NCBI RefSeq assembly: GCF_901000735.1
Contig: NC_081546.1
Location: 13,035,629-13,099,628, forward strand
Length of the DNA: 64,000 nucleotides
Reading direction: 5' to 3'
From: Corylus avellana
Lineage: Eukaryota; Streptophyta; Magnoliopsida; Fagales; Betulaceae
Below are positions 11,401-25,000 of this stretch, piece by piece (position 1 is the first letter of the stretch; every line of letters starts with the position of its first letter). Below the pieces are notes generated by a model, which saw only the letters and a list, made by a program, of their open reading frames with translations, searched no databases and was not told where the DNA came from. The translations under genes and the position numbers were made by a program.

Positions 11401-14400
11401 ATGGTTTTGGCAAGAGGTGGAGGGCTTGGATAGAGTGGTGTATTAAGTCGGTAAGATTCTCCATTCTTATGAATGGTTCTCCGGAAGGATTCTTTAATAG
11501 TTCTAGGGGAATTCGGCAAGGGGATCCTCTCTCCCCGTTATTGTTTGTGCTTGTTATGGAGGCATTGAGTAAGATGGTGAATGCAACGGTAGACCAAGGC
11601 CTTTTGACTGGATTCTCGGTGGGAAATAGGGTCTTATCGGAGTTGATGGTCTCTCACTCTTTATTTGCTGACGATACTTTGATTTTTTGTGAAGCTTCTG
11701 TCGAGCAAATCCAGTATGTATGTCTCATTCTCTTGTGCTTTGAAGCTGTTTCGGGTTTGAGAGTGAATCTTGGTAAGTCAAAGATTGTGGCTATTGGTGA
11801 GGTGGAGAACATTGGGGTTTTAGCTAATTACCTTGGGTGTAGTGTTGCCGAGTTGCCTATGAAGTATTTGGGTCTCTCTCTTGGGACGCCATATAAGGAT
11901 ATAGTTATGTGGAATGATGTGATCGAAAAGATGGAGCGTCAAATGGCAGGTTGGAAGAGAATGTATCTCTCTAAAGGAGGTCGTTTAACTCTCATTAAGA
12001 GCACGTTGACTAATCTTTCGACTTACTTTTTGTTTCTATTTCCGATTCCTGTAAGTGTAGCTAAAAGGCTTGAGAAAGTCCAAAGAGATTTCTTGTGGGG
12101 AGGTATGAGAGATGAGCCTAAGTTGCATCTTGTAAATTGGAACCAAGTTTGTCGTCCCCTACGCTATGGTGGTCTTGGCATTCGAAAGTTATACCAGTTT
12201 AATCAAGCTCTTTTGGAGAAATGGCTTTGGAGATATGCAAATGAGAACGAGGCTCTATGGTGTAAGGTTATCAAAGCTAAGTATGAAGACCAGGAAGGTG
12301 GGTGGTGCACGAAGGAGGTTTCGGGTTCTCATGGTGTGGGCTTGTGGAAGCATATTCGACAAGGTTGGAACTTTTTCGCCAAAGGTATTCGGTTTGAGGT
12401 GGGGGAGGGTTCGAAAGTTCGTTTTTGGCATGATATTTGGTGGGGATAATTCTTTGAAGCAAGCCTTCCCGTCCTTATTCAATATCGCTAGACACAAAGA
12501 AGCTTGGGTGAAGGATAATTTTACTTGGAGGAATGGGGTTGTCGAGTGGAATGTCATTTTTGTACGGCCCGTCCAAGATTGGGAGATGGATTTGGTTTCT
12601 CCTTTTTTGATCGGTTGTATTCTTGCAAGATTTCCATAGGCATTGTAGATCGTATTTGTTGGTCTTTGTCCAAGAAGGGCAAGTTTGAGGTTAAGTCGCT
12701 CTACAAGGCCTTGTCCAATTCTAATCATGAGGTATTTCCTTGGAAGAGCATCTGGCGTACTAAGGCGCCTCTGCGAGTGGCATTTTTCGGGTGAACTGCG
12801 GTCCTAGGCAAAATTTTGACTCACGATACTCTGCGTAAGAGGAACATAGTGGTAGTGGAGTGGTGTTGTATGTGCAAGAAGACCGGAGTATCAGTCGATC
12901 ATCTTCTTCTCCACTGTGAGCTCGCAAGTGCTCTTTGGCATACGATTTTTAATCGGTTTGGGTTGCATTGGGTCATGCCTTGCAGGATGAGGGACTTGTT
13001 CGATAGCTGGTGGTCGGGAGGACGATCTCGAAGCGCGGTTGTGTGGAAGATGATCCCTCTGTGTCTTATATGGTGTATATGGAATGAAAGAAATGCTAGA
13101 TATTTTAAAAATTCCACTAGGACTATAGAGGAATTGACTCATCTTTTCTTCTTTACTCTTTACTCTTGGACGGCCGCTTGGCTAACTCCTTTAATGATTA
13201 GTTTCTCTGACTTTCTTTTTCATTTCTTTCCCTCTTAGGCGCTCTCTGTTTATACTTCCCGTGTATGTGAGTTGCGCCCCTTTGCGCTTTTTTATATCAT
13301 TATTACTCATCAAAAAATAAGAGCTCGATTAAATTGACCCAAATTTTGAACCCCCAAACCACCTGATTTCATTGGGGTACAAATTGTCAACCAGTTTAGT
13401 AAATGGAATTTAAACTCATCCCAAATACCACCCTATAAAAAATCTCTTTGAAGTTTCTCAAGCCTACTAGCCACGCCAGTGGGATAGGGAAAAAAGCGAC
13501 AGAAAATAAGTAGGTAAATTTGAAAGAGTACTCTTGATCAAACTCAATCTACCACCCTTTAGACAAATTAAAGCTTTTGCTAACCCGCCTACCAACATTC
13601 CATTTTTTCAATAATACCATTCCAAATCGTCAAATCCTTATAAGAAGCACCCAATGACAATCCCAAATAATTAGTCGGTAAAGGAGATACTCCACAACCA
13701 AGAATGCAAACCAGCCCTTCTACATCTCTCACGTCACCTACAAGAACTATTTTTATTTTGCCATATTAATCTTCAATCCCGAAATAGCTTCAAAACATAA
13801 GAAAATACACCACAAATGTCTTAATTATTTAGAGGCTGCATCACAAAAAATCAAAATATCATCAGCAAACAATAAATGAGACTACCAACGAGTCATTGTT
13901 CCTCGACCCCATTAAATAACTAGACAACAGTCCCCTCTCCACTATAGCAAACATCATCCTTTTTCTTTTTTTTTTTTCTTTTTTTTTTCAGATAATTAAT
14001 AAATCAACCTCATTAAAAGCAAACATCATCCTACTTAATGCCTCCATCACCACCACAAGCAATAGCGGTGATAATGGATTCCCCTGTCTCAACCCACGAG
14101 ATCTACTAAAGAATGTGATCCATTAATAAGAATGGAGAACCATATCGTAGAAATACAATGTAAACCCCAATTCCTCCATTTCTCCCCTAAAACCAGAATT
14201 TCCAATTTACATGATCATAGGCCTTTTGCAAATCCAATTTAAACAACACTCCAGGCTCCCCAGATCTAATCTCAACTAGCTATCTAACCATTCATTAGCA
14301 ATCAAGACTGAATCCAAAATTTGTCTACTGGACAATGAACACATTATGTGAATTAGAGATAATTTTTCCCAACACCGCTTCGCTAAAACCTTGGATATAA

Positions 14401-17400
14401 TTTTGTAGATCCCAACCACTAAGCTAATAGGATTAAAGTTCTTAATGTCCACCACACTTCCCCTTCTTACGAATGAGAGAAATAAATGTTGCATTAAAAT
14501 TTTTCTCAAACTGCTGTCTACTGTAAAAGACCTTAAAAACTGCCATAATGTCCCCTTTTAGTACCTCCTAACATTTTTGGAAAAAAGCCTTGGACAAACC
14601 ATTCGATCCTGGAGCCTTGTCACCATTTGATCCCGAAGCCTTGTCACCATTCACTCCCTCGACACCTCCCACACTTCTTTCTCCTCAAATTCTCTTTCCA
14701 ACCAATTACTCTCATCTGCATAAATGGAAAGGAACGAGAGACCATCCACCTCTAGTCGCCAACTAACCTAATCAGAATACAGCCGTTTATAAAATTGTAA
14801 TATATGCTCTTTTATTTATGTGGAGATCTATTTATAACTAAAGAATCCACGGAATTATAGATTTGATGAGAATTAGCCACCATGTGAAAAAAAGGAAAAA
14901 AAAAAAAAGTATTTTTATCCCCTTCTCTCTACCACAAGGCCCTAGATTTTTGCCTCCAAGTCACTTCTTCAAGAAGAATAACTCTCTCCAATTCCTTCAA
15001 CATATCATCCTTCCTCCTCCTCTCATCAGCCGTTTAAACTCGGCACTCTGCTATACAATCCAGCTCCTGAATACCCCCCTGGCCTCCAACATATTCTTCT
15101 TTTTCTTACCTACATTTCTGAATACCTCTTCATTCCATTTCTTCAAATCAGCTTACAATGTTTTCAACTAGCTTGACAATATAAAGCTAGGTGTTCCTTG
15201 AAAACTATAGGACAATCACCATGTTCTCACCTGTTCCACAAACCCTTCTGATTTCAACCACATATTTTCAAATTTAAAATACCCAATACCTCCACTTGTC
15301 ACACCATAATCCAACATCAAAAGAAAATGATCAGACAAGATTCTTGGAAGTTTCCTCCGTGATACATCAGAATAATGTTCCTCCCATTCCAGAGAAAGAA
15401 GAAATCTATCAATCCTAGGCCAACCCTGTCATCCACGATTATTGGACCAAGTAAACTTCCCACTTACAAGCTGAGTGTCCAAAAGGCCCTTATCAAAAAT
15501 GAAATCGGAAAAATCCGCAATAGCCGGTGAGTGTCTGGAGTCGCCTGACCCTTTCGCTCGGAAACACATTGATATCACCCATTATACACCACAACAATTC
15601 CCAACAACTCATTAGACCGACCAATTCATCCCGAATATACCTCCTTACTCCAATATTTGGGCCATACACCCCTGCAAACGCCCAAACAAAATTATCCACA
15701 ACATTTTTAGATGAACACGATTCCCATACATTCCTCTATCTTCTCCACCATCCACCTATCTTACCTGATGCCCCTCTCGACCCCATAGATATCTAATCCA
15801 CACGTTGGCAACCCCATAAATAACAAATTTCCTCCCTAGAAATATACTTCGACTTCGTCTCTAATAAACATACAATGTCTGCCCTCCAATCTCTAAGAAG
15901 CCCTCTAATTCTCAAACTTTTATCCTCATCATTCAACCCTCTTACGTTCCACACTAAAATCTTAGGCTTCACAATGGACCATCCGAGGCCCACCCTTTTC
16001 CTTTCCCTCTATTAGAAACCCCTCCCTTCTTATCATAATTGACAAAACAATCCAATCTTTTTAACTCCTAATAACCTTTAGTTCCTGGCTGAACACTTGA
16101 TTCTGATACATTACCCACAGAATTGAATGAGGTATATTAGGTCCAATTACAAAAAATAACGACCACAATTGATTCTCAAGCCATCATAAGACAAACCCTA
16201 CAACATGACAGAAATCCTTCACCCTTTCAACCACCCAATCTGGTGACACTGAATTTGGGATACATCATTCTTCAACCACAGCCAACGGATGGACTAATAT
16301 AGGTTCACTTCCCTGAGCAACAGGCACCATTGCCACAGAAGAATTATCCATGCCCCACCCGCAGCTAGCAACTTGTTATCTAACACAACTCCATTTAACT
16401 CAAATTCCTGCCCAAGCTGCATAATCTAGCCCTCTATACTTCCTTCCGCCTAATCCTTTTCCAATGGTACCAAAGCAGTACCAAAATCCCCAGTTGTCAA
16501 AAACCCTATATCCCCTTCTCCATCAATTTTCACCTGCGGTCTGCTTGGTCCCCCTCCCATAATTTCCTCCACAAAACAATACTCTTCCGGCTCACCAAAA
16601 ATGACTCCTGAATATAGCCCCTCTTTTAAGCCCCCAGTCAAATTATCCCTGACCCATGCTCGAATTCAGCTTTCAAACGATTCCCCTTCAACGAAGATCC
16701 ACCCAATTGACAACTCACCTCCACCTTACCAATACCAAAAAACCCTTCATCCTTTTTTGAACTCATTTTTTTTTTTTTTTTTTTTTTATAAGTAATAATG
16801 ATATAAAGCAAAAGTGCGGAGGGGCGCAACCCACATACACGAGAAATATAAAAAGAGAGCGCCTAAGAGAGAGAGAAATGAAAGAGGAAGTCAGAAAAAC
16901 TGATCACTAAAGCAGCAAGCCAAGCCGCCGTCTAAGAGTAAAGAGGCTTTACTCTTGAACTCACCTAAGGAGATTCCACTCCTATCGTCCTCGTTTGTTC
17001 CAAACTCACCCTTATCATGACACCCACACCCCTTCTAGCCTAGTCTGAACACAATACAAATTTTCTAGATGCTTCTACTAGACTATTTGGATCGCTACCC
17101 ACCCTTACTGAAGTTTTCCCCTTTCATCTTCATTATTCGAACAGACACTATCTTTATTCGCAATAACCACCCCCTTCAACTGCTCCATCACCACCCTACC
17201 ACCATCATCGCATCCCTCCTGTACTCTGTCAGTTGCCACAACAAATCTTACTTCAGTTGGGATAGCCTCCTCCTTAATAGACTTGCTTGACCCAACACCC
17301 AAAACCGCCCATTTTCCTTCACTTTCCAAATAGCATTCTCTGTTTGTTTTGACTCGCCTTTGATAAACAATCTCCTTCTTTGTCGGTCCTTCACAATGCT

Positions 17401-19032
17401 TCGACGGGTTTGTGGCTTCCTCACTAACCAAGTCTTTGGCCCCCCTAATATTAGGAACCCCTTTCCCCCCCGATTGTTTTACCTTCCAGCCCAAAACGAC
17501 TTATTAAGATTGCAGCTCATATCTCTACTTACCAAGCCCAGGTCCACCTCATTTTGAATCCCTCCAACAGGCCGAATATCATGTTACTTTACCACTTTAT
17601 TCTCAAGCCCAACTTTATATTGGCCTACTTCCAGCCTTCCAGTTTACTTAGACACCTATCCACTTCATCTTTTATAAAAAGCAACATATCCTTCACACAA
17701 CTGAAATTTAGTAAAATTTCCTTTTCTGAAGGAAACATTCCAGCCTCTCCACCAGCTTGATTTCCGGGTAACGTCAGTATCTTTCTCACAAAAACAGCAA
17801 CCTTCTTCATCATTTGATTCTCCTCATTACCGATACTATCCCTAATCAAAATTACTTTTTTCCTTCTCATACCCTTTCCCCACCAAAGCCTCCACATACA
17901 TCCGCATGCCCTCCCCCACCAAACGTGTCACGAGTAGAGCAACGCCCTTGAGTTTCTCGTTCTTGCTACAACCATTTTCAGAAGACTCAAAAATGTTTAC
18001 CAGTTTCCACAACTATGCAGCAACCCACCCAGCCTCTCCCTTCTTTTCCCTCTGGAATGGCTATGAAGCTTTTTCCGCTCACATACACCATACTCCAATA
18101 ATTCCAGAAATCTTCCATGGTCATTCGCACGCCTTTGAACAACAAAAGTTGTGCTCCCAGCCCTAAACAACCTATAAAATTATTTCAACTCCGTCCCTCT
18201 AATCACTTCCTCCATCGTCGACCTCAACCACATCACACTTGGCTTACCCAACATCACCGCTCTAAATGTTCCTATACTCCTTTCAGCCAAACGAATTCCT
18301 CGGGATCCCACCTCTTATCTAATCTAGAACGGTTTGGCTTCGACATAGAAAAAGCCCAAATAACCCATCGTAACCAACATAGCAAAACCAACAAAATCGT
18401 CTAAGACACTCCCTCACACATTCACACACCACCTACCAGCAGCGGGGCATAATGTTACATGACAATATGACCTCACTTCAAACTTGCTCCTTTTGGAAGG
18501 GATCCAACATACTCTATCTACATCTCCTTGCCATACTTAGAGAGAATACAATATTTCAAAGAAAGAGGAAACCAAATCCACCTCTCAATCACTTAAGAGT
18601 TTGGTAAAAGATATATTTCTTTGATATTCATATTTCAGACCTGAATATGTTCCACCACCCACATATTCTTACAAGCAAAATACTATACAATTCCAAATAA
18701 AATATCTTCGAAGGCTGTTCCCCACACTACACATCATGCCAAAACCTGATCTTTGACCCAACAGCCACCTCATATCTAACAAATTTTGAAAACAATCTCA
18801 CCCCCTCCATATGTATTTCCACACTCCCACTCCAAATGGTCATGTTACCTCCATAGAACACCAACCTCCACTTAAACTATCATATTTAGTTTCCACCACC
18901 GACCTCCACAGCCTCCCCCTTTGTTGCATATCGCCATAATTATTTTCCCAATAGAGCTCAATTAAACTCAATCACATGTCTAACCCACAAAGTACCTAAT
19001 TTCATTGGAGTACAAATTTGATACATATACGT

Positions 19033-19065
<33 letters not shown>

Positions 19066-22000
19066 TTAATTTATACTTCAAAATATATTACAAGTATATG
19101 GTATATAATATATTCGAAGTAGTTATATCCTATTCATATATTTTTCCTAGTTCTGAGAGCACATGTGCAGCTAAGGGGTTTGCCCAACTGTTGATATATC
19201 TTACAAATCTTTAAGATCTTCTAACAAGTTCTAAAAAAAGATCTTCTGCAACTCTTCTGCAGTAACACCCATTTTTTTATAAGTATGACAAAGAAGGCAG
19301 ATGTTGTGGAAGTGAAGCGCTTCCAGCTAATTAGCTTAGTGGGTGGGGAGCATAAAATTCTCTCCAAGGTTTAAGCAAACAGGCTAAATTTGGTGTTGGG
19401 AAAGATTATCTCTAATTCACAGAATGCTTTCACTGAAGGTAGACAAATATTGGATTCAGTGCTAATCGCTAATAAATGCTTAGACATTTGGATCAGATCG
19501 AGGGAACCCGAGGTGTTGTGCAAGTTGGATTTGGAGAAGGCATATGACCATGAAAAATTGAGAATTCTTGCTTTATTTGTTAAAGAGATGCGGATTTGGG
19601 TAGAAATGGAGGAATTGGATAGAGCATTGTATTTCTATGGTGCAATTTTCCATTCTTCTAAATTGAACACTGTCTAGACTTTTTTCTAGCTCTTGTGGGT
19701 TGAGACATAGGGATCCATTATCGCCGCTATTGTTTGTGGTGATTATGGAGGTGTTGAGCCAGATTATGACTAGGACAATGGATAGGGGTCTTTTGACAAG
19801 TTTTTAAGTGGGTTGAGGAATAATCCAGAATTGGTAGTGTCTCATTTACAGTTCATTGATGATATGTTGATTTTTTGTGATGTTAGTTCTAAACAAATTC
19901 GACATTTGTGGTGTATTTTCTTATGTTTGGAAGCAACTTCGGGATTAAGGAACAATTTAGCAAAATTAGAAATTGTTCCTCTAGGCGAAGTGGAAGATGT
20001 AGAAGAATTAGCAAGTATTCTTGGTTGTAGAGTCTCATCATTGCCAACGAAGTATTTGGGCTTGCCATTGGGTGCTTCTTATAATGCCATTGCTACTTGG
20101 AATGGCATTATTTAAAAGATGGAACGTTGGTTGGCTAGATGGAAAAAACTTTATTTATCTAAGGGTAGTAGACTGACTCTAATTAAGAATACTCAATCCA
20201 ATTTACCCACGTATTACTTGTCTCTCTCCTCTATCCTAGTGGGAGTGGCCACTAGGCTTGAGAGACTGCAGAGGGATTTTTTATGGGGTGGTATTGGGGA
20301 TGAGTTTAATTCCATTTAGTGAATTGGGCAAGGATTTGCACTATGATAAAGTCAGGTATGTTGAGAGTTAGAAATCTATTCAGTTCAATTGAGTTCTTTT
20401 GGGAAAGTGGTTGTAGCGGTATGCTATGGATAGAGATGCTTTATGGAGATTGGTAATAGAGACCAAATATGATAACATGGGAGGTTGGTGCTCTAAGGAG
20501 ATTATGAGAACATTCGAAGTGGCAGTTTGGAAACATATAAGAAAGGGGTGGGATATGTTTTCCAAATTAGTTAGATTCGAGGTGAGGGATGGGTCAAAGG
20601 TTAGTTTTTGGTATGATTTGTAGTGTGGGTATAGTCCGTTGAAGATCTCTTATCAGGATTTGTTTAGTATTGCTCAGAGAAAATATGTGGGTGACAAATA
20701 ACATGCAAGTTCAAGAAGGGATTATTCAGTGGAATGTAATTTTTACTAGACCATATTAGGATTGGGAGGTCAACGCAGTAGTATCTTTTTTTGAGAGGTT
20801 GTATTCTTTCAAATTAAGACAAGGAGAGGATGATAGAAATAGGACTTTATATATTTTTTTTTGATAAGTAATTAGCTGGTTTTATTAAAAGCGTAAGGCT
20901 TTTATATAAGTAATGTTTGTAATATCAAAAAGCGCAAAGTGGCGCAACCCTAGTACACAGGAAGTATACAAGAGGACTCCTAAGAAGAAAGAAAAAAGAT
21001 AACAAGAAAATCATAAAAGCTAATTACTAAGGAGCTAAATAAGCAAGTATTCAAGTAAAGAGGAAAAAAAGAAATAAGACTTGAGCCCCTCTATAGTCCT
21101 CCCTTGGTTATCGAAGTTCCTATCATTTCTTTCCCTCCACAAGCTCCACACATAAGGCATAGAGGAACCATCTTCCATACGGCCGCAATCCGAGAGTTAC
21201 CCATCGACCACCAGCAGACGAACAAATCCACCAAACTATTAGGCATAACCCAGGACAGCCCAAAGCAACTGAAGATGGCATTCCATAAGGCACTGGCGAC
21301 TTCACAATGGAGGAGAAGATGATCAATAGATTCCCCGTTCAGTTTACACAAACAACACCTATTAACCATGATGAAGTCTTTTCCTGAATTGTCAATGGTC
21401 CCTAGAGCCACCAACCAGGTGAAGAAAGGCACTTTCAAGGGAGCCTTGGTTCGCCAAATACTCTTCCAAGGGAACGAGGGATTGTCTTTGCACACTAGGA
21501 TAAAAAGATCTAACATCAAATTTCCCTTTGCGAGATGAGGTCCACCAAAGCTTGGCCTCCCCTCCTCTTCTCCCTCTATTGGAGTACAAAGGGGAATAGA
21601 AGGAAGTCGTCATATCCACTTCCCAATCGTGAGCCAAGCCAACAAAGCTAACATTCCGTTGAAGGGAGCCACTCAAATAATCCATATTTGTTCCCACAGG
21701 CGCATCCTTCACACAAGCAATGTTATATAAAACTGGAAAAGCAACCTTGAGGCTCGTCTCACCACACCATATGTCATCCCAAAATCTAATCTTGGATCCA
21801 TCACCCGGATCAAATTTGGTCTGGCTCGAAAATAACCTCCACCCCCTTCCAATGTACTTCCAGAGCCCCACTCCATACAACCCTAGGGGATCAATAGAGC
21901 ACCACCCGCCCCAATTGCAGCCGTATTTGGCATCCATGACGACTTTCCACCAAGCATCGCTTTCATTCACATAACGCCACAGTCATTTCCCTAAAAGGGC

Positions 22001-25000
22001 TTGATTAGAAAGCTCAAATTCCGAATCCCTAAGCCTTCTTCAGAGATAGGAGAGCAAACTTTGGGTTAGTTAACCAGGTGATATTTAAATTCTTCACCTA
22101 ATCCACCCCATAAAAAGTCTTGTCGGAGCTTCTCTATTCAATTTGCCACAGCAACAGGAATGAGAAAAAAGAGACAAGTACGTAGGTAAGTTGGAAATGG
22201 TGCTTTTAATGAGGGTAACCCTACCAATGGTGGAAGAATCTCATATAATAAGTTCATACAGTTAGTGGATAATGTTACTTCTTAGATTGTCCTTTACACA
22301 TTCATATTCTTTAATTTTTTCGGTTAGAATCAAAATTAATCAAAAATTTTCATCAAGCTCGAGCTCTTTTTTTCTAATTTTTTATAGCCTACCATTCTCC
22401 ATTTCAATACCATTTTTTGAATTCTAAACCCTATGCTTCCCAAACCTAATTCTTTATACTAAATCCTAAAAACCTAATTTTCCCCTTTCTAAAACTCACA
22501 CAAGCACACAAAGATAAATTCTCTAAATCGTCAAACTTCACCAAGAAATTAGTGTAGATTAAGTAATTTAGTTGAACAATATAAATAAATCAAGGCAGAA
22601 GGGATTTAGCTACCAACAAAAATTTCAAAGTTACATTACCAGTCTTACAGGAAGCCCCTTGGTGTTATACATGAATGCTGGGGTATATGAAGTAAGAGGA
22701 TTAGATGGTGTTGCATCTCCGAATGCCCATTCTGTCTTAATTGTTGATTCAGTCTGTTCACCATTACCATTCTGTTGTCCAATTGATGATATCTGAATAT
22801 CTTTTGGGTGATGGAACTTGCAGGTTGGACCATATTTGCATTTTCCAGTCTTCATATAGAACTGTTTAATATTTGAGCAGTATGAAGAAAACACAATAAA
22901 CAACACAAACAAAAAAAATAATGCTCAAGGAGAAGGCAGAATTGCATATCTTACTGCACACAGGGGCTCAGATGGTCTATCAGGTAAGGCATATATGCCA
23001 GCATCTTCTGAACCACACTGAAACCAGAATAAAGCATTATATTACAATAAAAAAGAAGAATCAATCCACTTAACCACGAAATCTGGCAAATTTCAGTTGA
23101 ATAGCACCTACCAGAGTCACCAAATTATCTTTTGGATGATTAAACTTGCACTTCAAACCAAACTTGCATCTTTGAGTTTTTAGAAAGTACTGAAACAGAT
23201 GGAATGGGCAATGAAATAGTGACTTTGGATGCTCAAATGCGCTAAACAAAAGAGAGAACAATAGTTTAATGTACTACTCACTGGACAGTCTGGCTCCCCT
23301 GGTCTCTCAGGAAGGGATTCACTTATAGCGAGAGGTGGAACCTAAATATACAAGAAATCAAATTATAGTTGTTTTCCCGCTCTTTCAGCACTGATCAGCA
23401 AATAGGCAGAAATGTATATTCCCAAAAATGAAATGCCATAAGAAAATAGCCATTAAGCAATGAAGATACAGAAATAGATTCCTAATAAAAGAACTATAAG
23501 AAAGCAGAAAATTGCAAATAGCAAACCCACCGCTTAAACAATTCTGAATCACCGAGCCCGTTGGTTATAGTAAATGTATATTGCAAATGCCTGGTTTGAT
23601 TTATGAGTGACATGATAAAAACCTCCATGTAGTAAAATCTACAAATTTGCTAAAGAGGATATATTCATTCTCTGATACCAAATACAAGAACAAAAATAAC
23701 AAGGGTTTTTATACACCGGCAAAGCTGGATATATATACAAATTATAAAACAGCAAGATAGATGATTTTATGAAAAAATGCTCATTGTTGCAGGCAATTGG
23801 GTAGTCATCAAATGAAAGCCTATAGTGCATGGACTCCAGTGCAACTTGTAGGTGTAGGTCTACGCATTCACAACATAGCATGCCCACCATGAGTGCTTTG
23901 CTCACTATCATATTGTATGGGTATAATTAAGGGCTTTATAACATAGCAAGCCCAACATGAGTGCTTTGCTCTTCGATATATCCATGCAATAATGAAACAA
24001 AATAAGAAAGTATATTGGTGGGACTTACAAAAGAACTAGCCTGGGGATATGCTGTCTCTTCCATGGAACAACTATTTAGTACTTGTAGCATAGGAGGCAT
24101 CTACTACACATAATCATGCCCATACAAGTTACTAGCAATTTGACGGACACAGCATGATACTTTTTTCATTTTAAAATGTCTATGTAATGTAGTCCACTAA
24201 ACAAAGCAAGAAACAGTGGTCTGGCACAGATCATCAAATCAAGTTCAACCTTTACAAATCATCTCCATTTATCCTCTCTCTCATTCTTTAATTATTTTCC
24301 TTCCACATTCGGGAGGATGAACAAATGTGGGTGCAGAAAGAAAGCATTCCCTCCCCTCGTTCTTTCCTTTCTCTCCTCTCATACCAACAGTTGAAAAATT
24401 TAATGCCACCCCTCCATTTTCTTTCCTTCCTCTTCCATCCTCCCTAAAATCTGTCCTACCAAATGGACAATAATCTAACAAAGAGGCATTCAACTCAACT
24501 CTAATCAACTAAGCTATAATGCCAATTAATTGGAAGATATCTTGCAATCAGTCTAGGGCTTCTTAAACTTCTTGACCCACTTCTTCAATCAATTTAAAAA
24601 CAACTTTTTTTTGATAAGTAATAATGCATTAAGAGCGCAGAGGGGCGCAACCCAAGTACACAGGGAGTATACAAGAAAGCGACTAAGTAGGGGAGAAAGA
24701 AGAAGAAAACATAAAGAGAAAATCAGAAAACTCGATCACTAAAGGAGCAAGCCAGTCGGCTGTCCAAGTGAATAAGGTGTACAAAAAGAAGTGAATAAGA
24801 TCCTCGAGATTCCTCGACAAATCCTCGAAGCATCTCGCATTCCTTTCCTTCCAAAGACACCATAGGAGACATAGGGGAGCCATCTTCCAAACCACAGCAC
24901 TACTAGTTCTACCTCCCGCCCACCAACTGGCAAACATCTCCATGACGCTTCTAGGCATAACCCAACTCAAGTTAAAGCGAGAGAAGATGACCTCCCACAA

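Larger units (their letters stand above)
8871..22639 (-). other. HUA1 intron 6, about 13.8 kb, filled with LINEs
   Basis: It separates finger 3 (exon 6, ending GLPVRL) from finger 4 (exon 7, starting [12 protein letters not shown]). The flanking exons join in phase 0 to reproduce the HUA1-family order. Inside are at least six LINE pieces in both orientations, an (ATT)n run at about 9164-9186 and a (GT)n run. About 8871-9384 and 22241-22639 are non-coding intron sequence with no recognised element. Confidence 0.9.

Noticed and set aside
24281..24604. Target-site duplication for the intron 2 LINE
   Set aside because: The flank before the poly-T (ATTTAAAAACAAC) has no convincing partner near 28330-28570, so no duplication is claimed.
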